Source: Crotalaria pallida (lineage: Eukaryota; Streptophyta; Magnoliopsida; Fabales; Fabaceae). Taken from it: a stretch of DNA of 64,000 nucleotides. Location: the NCBI GenBank assembly GCA_037953625.1, contig CM075655.1:71761501-71825500 (forward strand). The letters run 5' to 3'. This document shows, piece by piece, positions 46,046 to 57,880 of the stretch (position 1 is the stretch's first letter; each line of letters opens with the position of its first letter). A program made the position numbers and the translations under genes. Below the pieces are notes generated by a model. That model ran no database searches, was not told where the DNA came from, and saw only the letters and a program-made list of their open reading frames with translations.

Positions 46046-47342
46046 AAGATAGTTGGGAAACTAATGGCGGTCAAGAGTCTTATTTTGGAAACATTAAATG
46101 TTTTGTTGATGTAACTAAAGCTAGTGGTTGTTTTTGTGGAAAAACTAAAGTGTTTTAAGACTCGTGTATACTTTTATAAACCTGATGTAATGGTGCTACG
46201 ACACACTGTTTATATTTTGCCCTGGCAACTGAAATGATATGAATGAATATTTTGAACAGGTTGAAGGTGAAACAAATTTTTGGAAAGCTAAGAAAACAAA
46301 GGAAACTCCGTCCGTTTGACGGGAGAATTTTTATATGTTAAAAAGAAAATTTTAAATTCACTATTTTTAATAAGGGTACTTAGGATTAAGTAAATAGGGT
46401 GTTACACCACACCTTGGAAAGTATCAGAATACTAGTATACTTGACATTTATTATCATTAATAATACTAGGATCTTTCAAAGAGAAAGTCTTAAAATAATC
46501 TGATGCAAAAAACAATTTTATACATTATCAATAATAGTATGTTTATCGCCAAATATAATGTGGGAATGTAGAAGGCACTTAGGTCTTACTAAAGACGACA
46601 CTTAGTAATTAAAGTGAAAGGCAATTACAAAGGGTTAACACCTATTCACTTCTGCTGCACACTCTGATAAAGAATGCTCGGAGTGTAAACAAAAATAAAA
46701 TTGGATGCCCTCTAATATCTTCCCTATTCCTAGGCATAGAAATTAAATCTGGCAATTATTTGATTGGATTCAAGGGCTTAATGATATCATCTTCCAACAA
46801 ATGTAAATCTCGAGGTGGCCAATCTCGATTCCACATTTCATTGAAGATAAAATCACTCTTCGTACTACCTGAGTTCCAATCAAATAAAAAAATAAAACAA
46901 ATGACTCATCTTCGATTCAAATGAGGACTTTGAAACTTCACCATACAGAAAAGTTTCAGCTCTTTATTATATTTGAAATGGAACTCAATTTCAAAACTAA
47001 GGTTTAGTCCTACCCGTTGGGGTAGCCTTTTCATACTCTGACCCGTTGGGAGTTTTCACTTCCCTTAGTCTCTACAATCTGTCCGCTTCTAAATACAACA
47101 AATTCACAATTGAAAAATTTAGTTTAATTTCAACCCCTCTTTAAATTGAAGGTAGAAGCCTATGATTACTAAACTATAACTAACACTAATCCACACTACT
47201 AAACTATACCAACTTCAACTAAAGATGCATGCATATAATACTAAAATATACTACCTATCTAACTATTCTTAGTTACTCTCATGAGGAGTAACTCTTTTAG
47301 GAGTAGGAAATCCATACTCCACAACCGAGGAATGCAACCATT

Positions 47343-47354
47343 GCTCTGATACCA
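47343..47354 (-). other. tRNA-Met primer-binding site of the LARD
   Basis: Minus-strand TGGTATCAGAGC, three bases downstream of the LTR end GGATGTTACA. Confidence 0.93.
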
Positions 47355-49974
47355 TAATGTAACATCCTACCTTTTTATCTTAAAATATATTAATTTAAGT
47401 TGGTGGTTTAATAAAAAAAAAATACTTGGGGTTTTAATATAAATTTTGGTGGAGTTTTGTTTGAAATACGGACTTTCCCCAAATTAATTTTGTACCTGTC
47501 AAGTCCGGAAATAGCTTGTATAAAACAAGACCTATAATTACATTTTAGTGGTTGTATCACACTTTAGAATTATTTAAAAGAGGATATCTTTATATCCACC
47601 ACAACCACTAATACATTCTTAAAAGTCATTATATAGTCCTTTTCACAAAATCAAGATAGTCTTAACTCCAAGTAAACGTAAAATTAAAATACAACTTTAA
47701 TTAATGAAAATATTTTACATTACAGGATCCTAGAATGTTTGCAATAAGAATGAGACCAAAAAGGTCCCAACCAATAGTATACTCTCTTTCAGTGAGAGTG
47801 TACTTTCTCGGCACAGAAGCTAGGAAAGTCTTTCTCCAATGGGTACCTAATATGTCAATAGTAAGGGTGAGTAATTTGAATTTAGATTAAAGAAAGCATT
47901 TAAAAATAGTAATAAAGCATAAATAAGCATATTCATAATATCAAGCAACTTAGAAAGGAAATTGGCAATAACAATAATCAATCTAAAAAGATTCACACTT
48001 ATAGTATAATACTTTAATATACAATCACATGATTATGTTATGCACGTCACACTTTAAGAGTTTGATTGTTGAATCCGATGTTACACAATTCATTTCATTT
48101 CATTAACTTGAACAATTTGATTGGATTCAATGAATTAACCCATTTATGCAACTTCTTCCACACTTTCACTTTATCATTAACACTTTAACTTTACTTTAAC
48201 ACTTTAACTTTCCCCTTTTCATAACACTTTAACATCCTCACATACACCCTCCACTCTGGGGAAAAAGAGCGTTAGAAGCGATGTTTTTGGTGTTATAAAC
48301 ACCCTATATTAGGAAATTAAAAATAAAAGATTTACAACTCTAAACAGAAATTCCACCGTTGGATGTGAAGATTAGTATGTAGGGAAGCTTGCTTTCAAAT
48401 TTGAGCAAGATCCGACGGGTAACGAAGAAGTTATGGCGTTTTGAAGTGCTAAGTATTGAAAGGCTAAGCAGGTTAATCGATTAACCTGGTGGTTAATCGA
48501 TTAAGGGCTGAAAGTTGATTTTTGCCATTTTACAAGGGTTAATCGATTAACCACTGGGTTAATCGATTAACACGCATCAGAATTGAAAAAAATAAAAGGG
48601 AATCAAGCCCCATTTCATCCCCAATTCGTCCCTTCTTCTTCCCCCACCCCAAGAACACTCATTCCATGCCTTGAGACCCTAAAACCTCAAGCTATTGTGG
48701 CCATCCATCATCATCCTCAAGGTCCCAAGTGTCATCCTCTCTTCTCCCTCTCTTTTGGTGCTTCTCTCTCCATGGCTTCCTCCCTCTCTAGCTCCAACAC
48801 TCCCATCAAGTCCTAGGTATGTGAGAACAAGTTCTCTTCCTCCTATTTCTTCCATTGCAAGAGCTAATCATCATCACCCCTAACTCTTGTCTCTCTCTTT
48901 GTGTGTTAGGGTTTTATTGGCCCTTTCTCTCTCTTGGGGTTTCTCCTTTCCTCTCTTTCTAGGAGAGGGTGGTGAACTCCTCCACCCCACATTATCATTG
49001 TTTATTATCACTATCTGGCTGGTCTCTCGATCGCTCTCCATCACCGCCACTCTCGATTCATCCGGTTTCAATTTGTGAGCCATAAAGCAAGGGTTTGGTA
49101 CTCCCTTCTCTATCTTTGTTGTTTGAGGTAAGAAGGGTCGTGTTACCTCTACTTGAGAAGTAAATTCTAGGATGCTATAGTGATGGCTAAGAATAGAGTA
49201 ATATGTTAATGAACCTTAGGGTAGTCCCCGCGGATATAAATGAAGTATTTAGAATTATTAATGGAACCCACACCTTAGGGAATAGAATATGTACGTGTAG
49301 GACAAGGTCCGGAACGAAAATGTAGAAAAGTATACACTGTAACACAAGGGAGAATTTAAGGAAAAACCAACTAAACTTGGGAGTAAAAGAATAAAAGGGT
49401 AAATGAAATAGGCATAAAGAGTAGAACTAATAAGCTAAAAGATAATAAGTAAAATAGTAAGTGATGATTTTAATGGGATAAAAGAGGGATTAGAATGTGG
49501 AATGAGGAATACGTGCGGAGTCGAATAGGGGAATAGACACAAAATATCGAATTAGATGTAAAAGAAAATAGACGACCGATAAAAGAAATTAATAAAAAGA
49601 TACTAAAGCAAAGAGAGAGTACGTTGTTAGGGAAGTTAAGTAAAGTGTTGTAATAAGATATGGAAACTAAGCTAAGTTAAAAAGGGTAGTTAATTAAAAT
49701 AGAGTAATGAAATAGGGATAATAAGTACATAAAAATGTGAGATAGGGGAAACAAAGTGATAACTAATAGCTAGTAACGAGAGTTAAGATATAGAGTATAT
49801 GACCAAGCTTAGAGTTAATTAAAAGTAAGAATAGCATTAGTAAAGCGAAACACTTATATAGAAAAAGGATAAAAGAAGGGTCAAGAAACAAAAAGAGTTA
49901 AAGAGAACTAAGGAACTAAAAGTAAAGAGAAAAGACTAAGACGAATTAATAACGAGAAAGAACATAAATGGGTA

Positions 49975-50215
49975 AATGGCGCAGGTTGGTCTTGGTGACC
50001 CTGTGGCCTAATAAAAATAAGAGATAAACGGCGCAGGTTGGTCGTGGTGACCCTGTGGCCTAGTAAAAGGTAAACGGCGCAGGTTGGTCGTGGTGACCCT
50101 GTGGCCTAGTAAAAGGTAAATGGCACAGGTTGGTCGTGGTGACCCTGTGGCTTAATAAAAATAAAAGATAAGTGGCACAGGTTGGTCGTGGTTACCCTGT
50201 GGCCTAATAAAAATA
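49975..50215. repeat. Tandem array GGCGCAGGTTGGTCGTGGTGACCCTGTGGCC-type
   Basis: Five units of 43-53 bp, each with CAGG…CCTG and GGTTGGTC…TGACC inverted parts. It occupies the same place in the putative intron as the CCCTCC array of the sister LTR. Confidence 0.9.
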
Positions 50216-50227
50216 AATGATAAATGT

Positions 50228-50331
50228 GAAAGGAAAAAGGAAAAGGAAAAAGGAAAAGAAAAAGAAAAGAAAAAGAAAGAGAAAAGAGAAAAAGAAAAGG
50301 AAGAGAAGAAGAAAAAGAAAAGAAAAGAGAA
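50228..50331 (+). repeat. 104-nt uninterrupted purine tract
   Basis: Only A and G occur from 50228 to 50331. It immediately follows the hairpin array. Confidence 0.95.
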
Positions 50332-53300
50332 TGTAGAAATAATTAGATAACTAAGAATGGAAATAAATAAATGAATGAGGTAAACTGAATAGTAAATTAA
50401 GAATTGATAGAAATGACTAGCTAATCAAAAAGTGTAATGAAATGCGAGGACTGTTAGAGAATTAAAAGTTAAAAGAATGTGAGAATAAGAGAAGAACTAA
50501 TGGAAGTAAAAATATGGAAATTATGAGTAACATATGTTAATCATAATGTAGGCTTAGTTTATTACTATGTCTTCTTTTAGGATTTATCTTTTTAAGTTCT
50601 GTGTAATGCTACCCTTCTTGCTATATTTTTGCAGGTACTGAAGTGGAGCTTACATGGAATATGGCCGAGCAGGATTTTCATTCCACTACGTGGAATGTAT
50701 ATTTATTATTATGAGTGGACAATTATTTGTGTAATTTATAATATGAAATAGTCCTTTGCCCTGGAACTTGTACTAATCGGGCGTTAGGATCTGATCTGGC
50801 TATTGTGTTTCACGTTTTTTTAAATATTTCTGAATTGACAGGTTTAAAGAAATAAATTTTTGGAAAGTCCGGAAAACAGTGGAAACCTTGCCGGATTTTC
50901 GTAAAAAATTTTATAAGTAATCAAGTTTAAAAAGAAATTTTCTAACACCAATTTAAAAAAAAAACTAAAATTAACTAATTAATGTGAGGATGTTACAGGC
51001 TTTAGTAGAAATCACCCTCGACTGGCCAAAACGAGCCAAAGTAATGGAATCACCGTGGTTCGCATAGAACCAATCCCCAACATGGGAATCAAACCCATGA
51101 CCTTTGCAAGATCAAAGTTCTCCATAGTAATTCCAGTAATTTACTTTTGCCCTCATCAATCGAAACGACGTGTGTTTTTCTCCTACTCCTAACATCCACC
51201 TTTACACCATGAATGATGCTATATGTAAGTGCTTTTCAATTGAGATTTAAACCCCTTTTTTGTTCTCTTTTAAAAATCACATTAGTTTGGTTGAAACTCA
51301 ATTGAATAGTACTTGACCCTAAGGTATGCATGATTATTTATACTTTAGCTTTACAATTTATAAGCATACCAATACACACATAAGCATGTCATTTAACAAT
51401 ATTCACTAAGTTAATACCAATTCCAAGCATTAACACAAAAATTGCAAGTATAACATAACAATTCCTTTGGGTTATGTAACCAACCTATACCCTCTTAATC
51501 CCAACCTTAATAAAACATCTAAATATACCTAATTATATCCCTATCACTAAAATTAAACCCCTTCTCTAATACTAAACCAAACTAAACCCCTTACCTTTAG
51601 AAAAGAAGATGAGGACTTGAGAATTTGAGGGAGCACCAACCCCCACTCTAATCCAAGCTTCCTAGCCTCCTATTTCTTGCCCTTAATCACTTTCTAAGAC
51701 TCATTTGATGATTGGAAGGCTCTATGTGATGGATTGGGAAAGTTAGGGTTTGTGGGTTGATTTGGGGTTTTAGAGAAAGAGGGATTTACATGAGATTCAA
51801 GAGTAGGAAATTGATGCGGGAATGATGGATGAATAATTTATGGTGTTGATTTGATGTTATTGATGTTGATCTTGTGGAATTGAAAACCCTAGGGGGTTGG
51901 AGAAGAGAGAGTTTGAGCAAGAAGAAAAGGAAACAATGAAAAATACATTGAGAAACACGTGTTTTATGACTGATCAACAACCCTTAATCGATTAACACTG
52001 CTGTTAATCGATTAAGGCCTGAAGCTGCTACTTATCCTAATCGATTAAGCCAAGCAATAATCGATTATTGGCTGATAGTGGCATAAAAATTAATCGATTA
52101 AGGGACCTCTTAATCGATTTACCAGTTATGTTTTCCCTTCTTTCATGCATTCTAAGAATCCTAAGTTTACTATAACCCATTCTAACTTACTCTTAGCTAA
52201 AACCTTCTTCCTAAACATATTCTCATCTATTCTTAACTTATACCATTCTACACTTAGCTAAAATCCTATATTCTAAACACATTCTAAACACTTAATAACA
52301 CTTCTAAGCGGAAATCGAAACTTGAGGATGCTACAACACCTATCAAAATTCTACCAACCAATGCACATAACCACTTAACGAATTTGGGAATGTTACAATA
52401 CTCCCTCACTTATATGAATTTCGTCCCCGAAATTCGGCTCACTTCAACGAAATAAAAGGGATGTAGGGCTATATGCTCAAACATTAGGATGGATCTTATC
52501 CTAAACCAAGAGATGGGGATGACTTTGGGAATTTTCTCCCCCACTTAGGACACAACTTCAGTTAGGTCTTTATAACACAACTACTCTATTACTAATGAGG
52601 CTTATCCTTACAAAAGTTTCCTACTACATTGAAGTTTGGCTCTTAGGAACATACTCTATTGCCATTAATCACGAACACATAAAGAAATAGTCCTATACCT
52701 AACATAGCACATCCTCCATCCAATAAAACACATCTATTACATTCCAAGATGAGCAGTAAACAGTTATAAGCAAGATAATTAAAGAAGAGCAAGCATAGAA
52801 TGTACAAGATTAAAAAAAAGCTAATGTAACAAACTCGGAATTCAAACACAATACCAAGAAACAAAGTAGCACAGACACATCGCTTTAAAATATTAAACCT
52901 AGGACAAGAAGCATCATTTTGAAATTTTAGCAAAAAGTACATTTTTAAAGAAGAGTGAAACATCAACCCAAAGCAATTAAGTAAAAACAATTAATACACA
53001 CTAAAGTAGTCTTGCATTGGATGGAATTAACTTGAAAAAAGTTTGAAAGATTTAATAATGACAAGACTTACTCGAAAAAAAGAGGTTGGTGACTTATGGA
53101 ATAATAAAACAAAGTAAGAGAGAAAATAGTTAGATGAATAGGGTATAAGATACTATTGAACTTATCAAAGATTATTGAATATAGAAGGAGGAAAAGTTGG
53201 AAGCACCACACACGTCGGTTTTCCAAACATGAGAAAAATACATTTTCAAAGTTACAATTTCATTTTATGATGAACATTTTCTCAAAGAGATGATCAAAAT

Positions 53301-53448
53301 TGAAAAGTACATTAGATACCAATGTGATCGAAAAATAAAAGTTATGAGGAAAGTTAGATGCAAGGTTTCTCTTTTTAAAAATTAATCAAATAGAGGGTTT
53401 TAATATGGATTAAGGATATTACCAAAATAGATATACCTCATTCATATA

Positions 53449-54504
53449 TGATGAGCATTTTATTTCCCATTATTCCATGCATTATTTTACTCCTATTATT
53501 GATACTTGTTGCCCATTTGACATTGTTTAGCTTGATTTAGTGATTTAGAGTTTATTGGACTAATATTCCGAATATTGTTTAATTTGGGATTATTTAGCCT
53601 AATTAATTCTATTTCTATTTTCAGGTCATATTTGGCACAAGGACACTTTGTGCGTTTTGGAAATGAAGATTGAAGTATTGAAGTGAAGATTGTAATTTGC
53701 ATTTAGGCCCCTTTTTAGTTGTAATTTTCAGAATAGTGTTTCTTAGGATTTGGGCCCATGTTTTAGGCCCATTTTGTGACTTAAGAAGGGGAAATTCGTG
53801 TAAACATGAACCACACTCCCATTTTTCAGATTTATCACTCTCTCTCTAGGTTAGAACTTCTCTCTTGGCTCTTCTAAGTGGTGGTGGCTGCTAGGGTTTG
53901 GTTCTTCCTCATTTCTTCTCGTTTTTCATCATATATGGCCATGGAAGGCTAGACTTCAAGGGTTAATCCCTTTTGTATTGTATTATCTACTCTTGAGCTC
54001 TTGTTATAATTGCAATTTCGTTTTCTCTTTTCTGTTTTCATGTTTATCAATGTGTAGTGGTTTGCTTAATTCCATTTCATAGAGATAATACATGAATATA
54101 AATGCTTAATTTGTATTAACTCGTAAAAACTCCAATTCTGGTTTCTGATGCTTAATTAGAAGTTAGGGTTTGGAGTGATAACTGAATTTTCGCTTAGTAT
54201 TTGGTTATCACGAGTTGGACAGAGGAGAGGAGAGGAATCGATCTTTAGTGAGCTAGGATTGAGTAGTGTACGTAGCCAAAGGGGTTTGCCCACTTTTGTT
54301 TCTGATTTTCTTAGTGTTAATATTCTGTTTTGTGTTTTGTTCTTCACATTTGATACATACAAACCCCCCCCCCCCCAATTTTACTGCACACTACGTGTTT
54401 GATACTTTGCCTAGACCGATATTCGCTGGGAAACGACCTAGGATCACCTTCCTAGTACTACAGAACTAAACCCCTTTTATTTTGATCGGGTACGGCCTCG
54501 ATCA
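53449..54504 (+). mobile_element. Solo LTR with TSD ATATA (full copy)
   Basis: 1056 bp, TGATGAGCATTTT to GGCCTCGATCA, flanked by ATATA (53444-53448 and 54505-54509). It contains a 13-14 C run near 54365. The deleted twin is at 41191-41682. Confidence 0.88.
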
Positions 54505-55501
54505 ATATATGAAGGAAATAAGTTGTCATTCACCCAAAAATTTAGTTTATTAAAATTACAAATATCATCACTTGCAAAATTTTCCCTAAGAAAGAGGTTA
54601 TATTGAAAACATACATATACACTAGGGAAAGAATTGGAATTAAGAATTTTTATTTTTTTTATGAAAAGAGACATGAGACAATTTACTTTGAAATAATTTG
54701 ATTTCATAATTAATTAGTAAGGATTAGTATAATACTCTTTCAAAATCAGTTTCAATAATAGGTAAAAAAATATTCTTTATCTAAAATTAACTTTGAATTG
54801 TAGACGGAACGTATGAAAATAATTAAAAGTTGGGAACTATCATAGAAAGATCCCAAATAATTGGTTGATAGAATAATTTAACTCAATCATGTAGTCATAG
54901 TAGATTTAAAATTGTAAATACACCCACATAAAAATCAATCGTTCAGAAACACATAAAACCTACTTCCTATATGACCATATATAGCCATAAGTCTAAGAAT
55001 TAAACTCTAAGACTCAATCAAATCAGACTTAGCTTCTACCACCCAGTCTACGAATTAAAACTATTGAGATCCTACACTCAATCTAAAAGATAAACTTCGC
55101 AAAGCAAGACCTCAACTATACCTATGCTTAGTATTCTCCATAAGGTTCAAGGCTTCCTGTTCGGTTCTTTAGGTTAGGACTTCACACGACTGTTTCTTGT
55201 CTCCAAATCCTAACTGAAACTTCAATAGCACGATCTAGACTTCGATGCTAAGACTTTCCTAACAGATGTTAAAATTGGGATTTTGACATTCAACAAACTA
55301 CATTCCATGAAATAGTTCATAATGGTTTGAAAATTATTTGTAGTTTCGAAATATAGCTTGTTCAATAATAACCACACATTTCCACGGAGTTCTAAGCGAA
55401 CTTAAAGGAAAAGATATGACATCCATCACCTTAACTTAGTTTCTAGATTAAGTCTTAACTCTAGGATAAATGTATTGCCTTTAACCCACCTTGCTACCTT
55501 C

Positions 55502-55506
55502 ACTTA
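55502..55506. other. Candidate target-site duplication ACTTA
   Basis: Five bases before the L3 LTR terminus TGTGAC. The partner lies outside the window or is lost. Confidence 0.5.
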
Positions 55507-56088
55507 TGTGACGCTCTTTCTGTATGAAAAAGGTTAAAAGATTTTCGCTCGATTCATTTGGACTTGTAAAGTTTCCAAAAATTAGGGTGGAAAAATTTTC
55601 TTTTTAATACACTTGGTTTGTAAGTATAAATCAAAGAGTTGAAATCCGGGAAGTTATAAGTCATTGAAAAGCAGTCGAGGGTTTTTGCAATAAATATTAT
55701 TTTTGAAATGAAACCATTAGTCCCTCAATTGCAAGTTCTTTAAAAACTGATCAATACCGGATTTCCAAAATCCTTAAAAGCCAGCGGAATATTTAAATGC
55801 GTAAAGTGAACCTTAGTTGTAGATAATAAGTCATAAAGGTCAGATACATATTAGGTACAAGTCCATTGAAAATAAAACACTCTGATAATACCTTACAAAA
55901 ACATTATTTATAATATGTTTAACTCAAAAGAAACAGGTATCATCAGAGCTGGTCACTGGTCCACTGCAGCTACTCCATAGTCAGAGATCACCGGTTTCGT
56001 CCAACCAAAACTGTACGACTATTTCGGATTCCGGATTACTTCCACTATGCACACCCTTAAAGGTCGTCCATCCGAGGACACAAAGAGT

Positions 56089-56277
56089 TTAAAACGGGGG
56101 TATGTGCATAACGTAAATAATCGGAATACGAAACCTACGAGGACGAAGGTGAACTACGGGATTGGGATGGTAGAGAGTGATCTCCACTTCACCCTCAAAA
56201 ACAACCCGGTGATCCTGATACTCCCAAACACCATCAAGGAGCGGGCGAATCTCGATGCAAAGCCGACATCTGGCCAT
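56089..56277 (-). CDS. Conserved small LTR-encoded protein, short form
   Basis: 62 codons start ATG at 56277, three bases after the acceptor-like site, just as in the copy at 33340. The residues CIEIRPL, WEYQDHRVVFEGEVEIT and RFRIPIIYVMHIPPF match that copy, then a TAA ends the frame where the other copy continues. The excess of synonymous over replacement differences between the two supports past selection. No known domain. Confidence 0.55.
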   Translation of the reverse strand: MARCRLCIEIRPLLDGVWEYQDHRVVFEGEVEITLYHPNPVVHLRPRRFRIPIIYVMHIPPF

Positions 56278-56546
56278 CACCTAAAAGGGCAAGAGAGTAA
56301 GCCTAACACAGTCGCATTATCGAATAAGCCTAAGTCCTAACATTCACAATCAGATAAACAGCAGCAATCACCAGTGCAATAATGCATGTACATATGAGCA
56401 AACACCAGTTTAGTTATTATCTTCAAGATAGGTGGCATGATGCATGTACATGTTTCTCCAACTCCGAGGCCTCAATGTCCACCGGGTCCAGATATGAGGA
56501 ACGGTGCGTTCAAAACGCGGCACGGCTTACGACACGTTTGCCAGCG

Positions 56547-56855
56547 TAAACGGCACGACTTACAGTGTTTCCACCAGCGTAAATGGCACGACTTACAGTG
56601 TTTCCACCAGCGTAAAAGACACGACTTACAGTGTTTCCACCAGCGTAAACGGCACGACTTACAGTGTTTCCACCAGCGTAAATGGCACGACTTACAATGC
56701 GTCCACCAGTGTAAATGGCACGACTTATAGTGTTTCCACCAGCGTAAATGGCAGTGTTTCCACCAGCGTAAATGGCACGACTTACAGTGTTTCCACCAGC
56801 GTAAATGGCACGACTTACAGTGTTTCCACCAGCGTAAATGGCACGGCTTACGGTG
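56547..56855. repeat. 33-bp tandem array (GTAAATGGCACGACTTACAG…)
   Basis: About ten units of 33 bp, one shortened to 24 bp near 56745. Each unit has a GTAA…TTAC dyad. Because 33 is divisible by three, long ORFs on both strands (56472-56959) are artefacts. Confidence 0.95.
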
Positions 56856-57439
56856 AACCCTGTGCATGCTTTCATAAAATATCAAGTTCAGTTACAGAAA
56901 TGGTTCACAGGTTCACCTGCGTAGAAAAGGCACGCCTTACGGTGTTTCCACCTGCGTAGGTGTTCCTCAGATTGGGACTGGTCTGATAACCTAGCTCATG
57001 CATGTTATCAATGCAACTCTTACAATCCTAGGTTATCATGCACATGTTCAAGTTCCAAGTTTATCATTAGTCCAACTATGTCGTAATTATTTGACATCAG
57101 TTCAGTATGGATACATACACATTCATACTAGCTCATCATACAATCATAAGTATTCAACATGTATCCATAAGCATGTAGTTAACACAGCAGAGTCATACGA
57201 GTTCTAGGTCAGCTTATGTCCGAGTAATCGGACAAAGTCCCATCGTTTACCTGACCTAAGTACACCTTAAGTAACTAGAACTTGGGTTCAGTAAGCCTTA
57301 ATTACTTAAGACTTTGGTTAAGTAAGTCCTACTTACTTAAGACTAGGTTTAACTGAATCTTAGCTGACTAATCATGGACTAAGTCCCCTAATCATGAATT
57401 AGGTCTCACTAATCATGAATTAGGTCTAGCTTAATTGAC

Positions 57440-57880
57440 TAATCTCGGATTAAATCCGACTAATCGTGGGTTAAGTCCAACTAATCATGGATTAGTTGAC
57501 TAATCAGGGGATTAAGTTCACTAATCTTGGATTAAGTCCAACTAATCATGGATTAGTTGACTAATCAAGGATTAAGGTCGCTAATCGAGGATTAAGTCCA
57601 ACTAATCTTGGATTAGTTGACTAATTAGGGATTAAGGTCACTAATCGAGGATTAAGTCCAACTAATCTTGGATTAGTTGACTAATCAAGGATTAAGGTCA
57701 CTAATCGAGGATTAAGTCCAACTAATCTTGGATTAGTTGACTAATTTAGGATTAAGGTCATTAAGTTCGGATTTAGTCCAACTAATCTTGGATTAGTTGA
57801 CTAATTAAGGATTAAGGTCATTAAGTTCGGATTAAGTCCAACTAATCTTGGATTAGTTGACTAATTAAGGATTAGGTTAT
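57440..57880. repeat. 60-bp tandem array (GGATTAAGTCCAACTAATC…)
   Basis: About seven 60-bp units, each with CTAATC…GATTAG inverted parts (ACTAATCTTGGATTAGT is a perfect dyad). It degrades at both edges into related TTAAGTC/CTTAAG phrases. Confidence 0.93.

Larger units (their letters stand above)
43276..46406 (+). mobile_element. Solo gypsy LTR, family L2, complete
   Basis: 3131 bp, TGTAACATCCC to AGGGTGTTACA, with perfect CCACA duplications and no internal region. In order it holds a GC-rich GCGC/CACCAG cassette (43650-43900), a CT-rich leader, a donor-like TTGAG|GTAAGAAG at 44426, a hairpin-rich tandem array (45040-45690), an acceptor ATTTTTACAG ending at 45984 and a 10-bp-stem hairpin at 46023-46045. 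The small ORFs in the GC-rich cassette and array are by-products. Confidence 0.95.
40165..47357 (-). mobile_element. Non-coding internal region of a LARD-like gypsy
   Basis: It is bounded by a polypurine tract at 40165 and a tRNA-Met primer site at 47343-47354, yet no gag or pol reading of any length is present; the longest ORFs are below 85 codons. After removing the solo LTR at 43276-46406 and one copy of its target duplication, about 4.06 kb remain. This is the definition of a large retrotransposon derivative, which must use proteins from another element. 40165-42680 is repeated at 52398-55506 with indels, including 33 bp missing near 40275. Confidence 0.85.
48277..50997 (+). mobile_element. 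5'-truncated L2 LTR nested in the L1 LTR
   Basis: It aligns with 43460-46406 from CCACCGTTGG (48355 versus 43540) to the end GGATGTTACA, but about the first 190 bp, with the TG start, are absent. No target duplication is found, and host LTR sequence is also missing at the left edge. A deletion across the left boundary explains both. It has TAATCGATTA pairs at 48474/48494 and 48540/48560 where the sister has a GC-rich cassette. Donor-like GAG|GTAAGAAG at 49128, acceptor ending at 50634. Confidence 0.85.
47358..52397 (-). mobile_element. L1 LTR shared between two LARD units, with nested LTR
   Basis: On the minus strand it runs from TGTAACATTCCC at 52397 to GTAGGATGTTACA at 47358. It is interrupted between about 48276 and 50997 by an L2 LTR fragment. 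Without it the LTR is about 2.3 kb and colinear with 1-2453, except that the bases matching about 1355-1490 are missing at the insertion. Palindrome pairs lie at about 51986-52125. Confidence 0.9.
52398..55506 (-). mobile_element. Second, partial LARD internal region
   Basis: Repeats 40165-42680 with small differences, including the nested solo LTR at the same site. It ends at TTCACTTA (55506), where the L3 LTR is inserted; in the first copy the sequence continues as TTCACTTACATTCC. No coding capacity. Confidence 0.9.

Noticed and set aside
56472..56959. Long overlapping ORFs on both strands
   Set aside because: They are open only because a 33-bp tandem repeat is divisible by three. All proteins are simple repeats.
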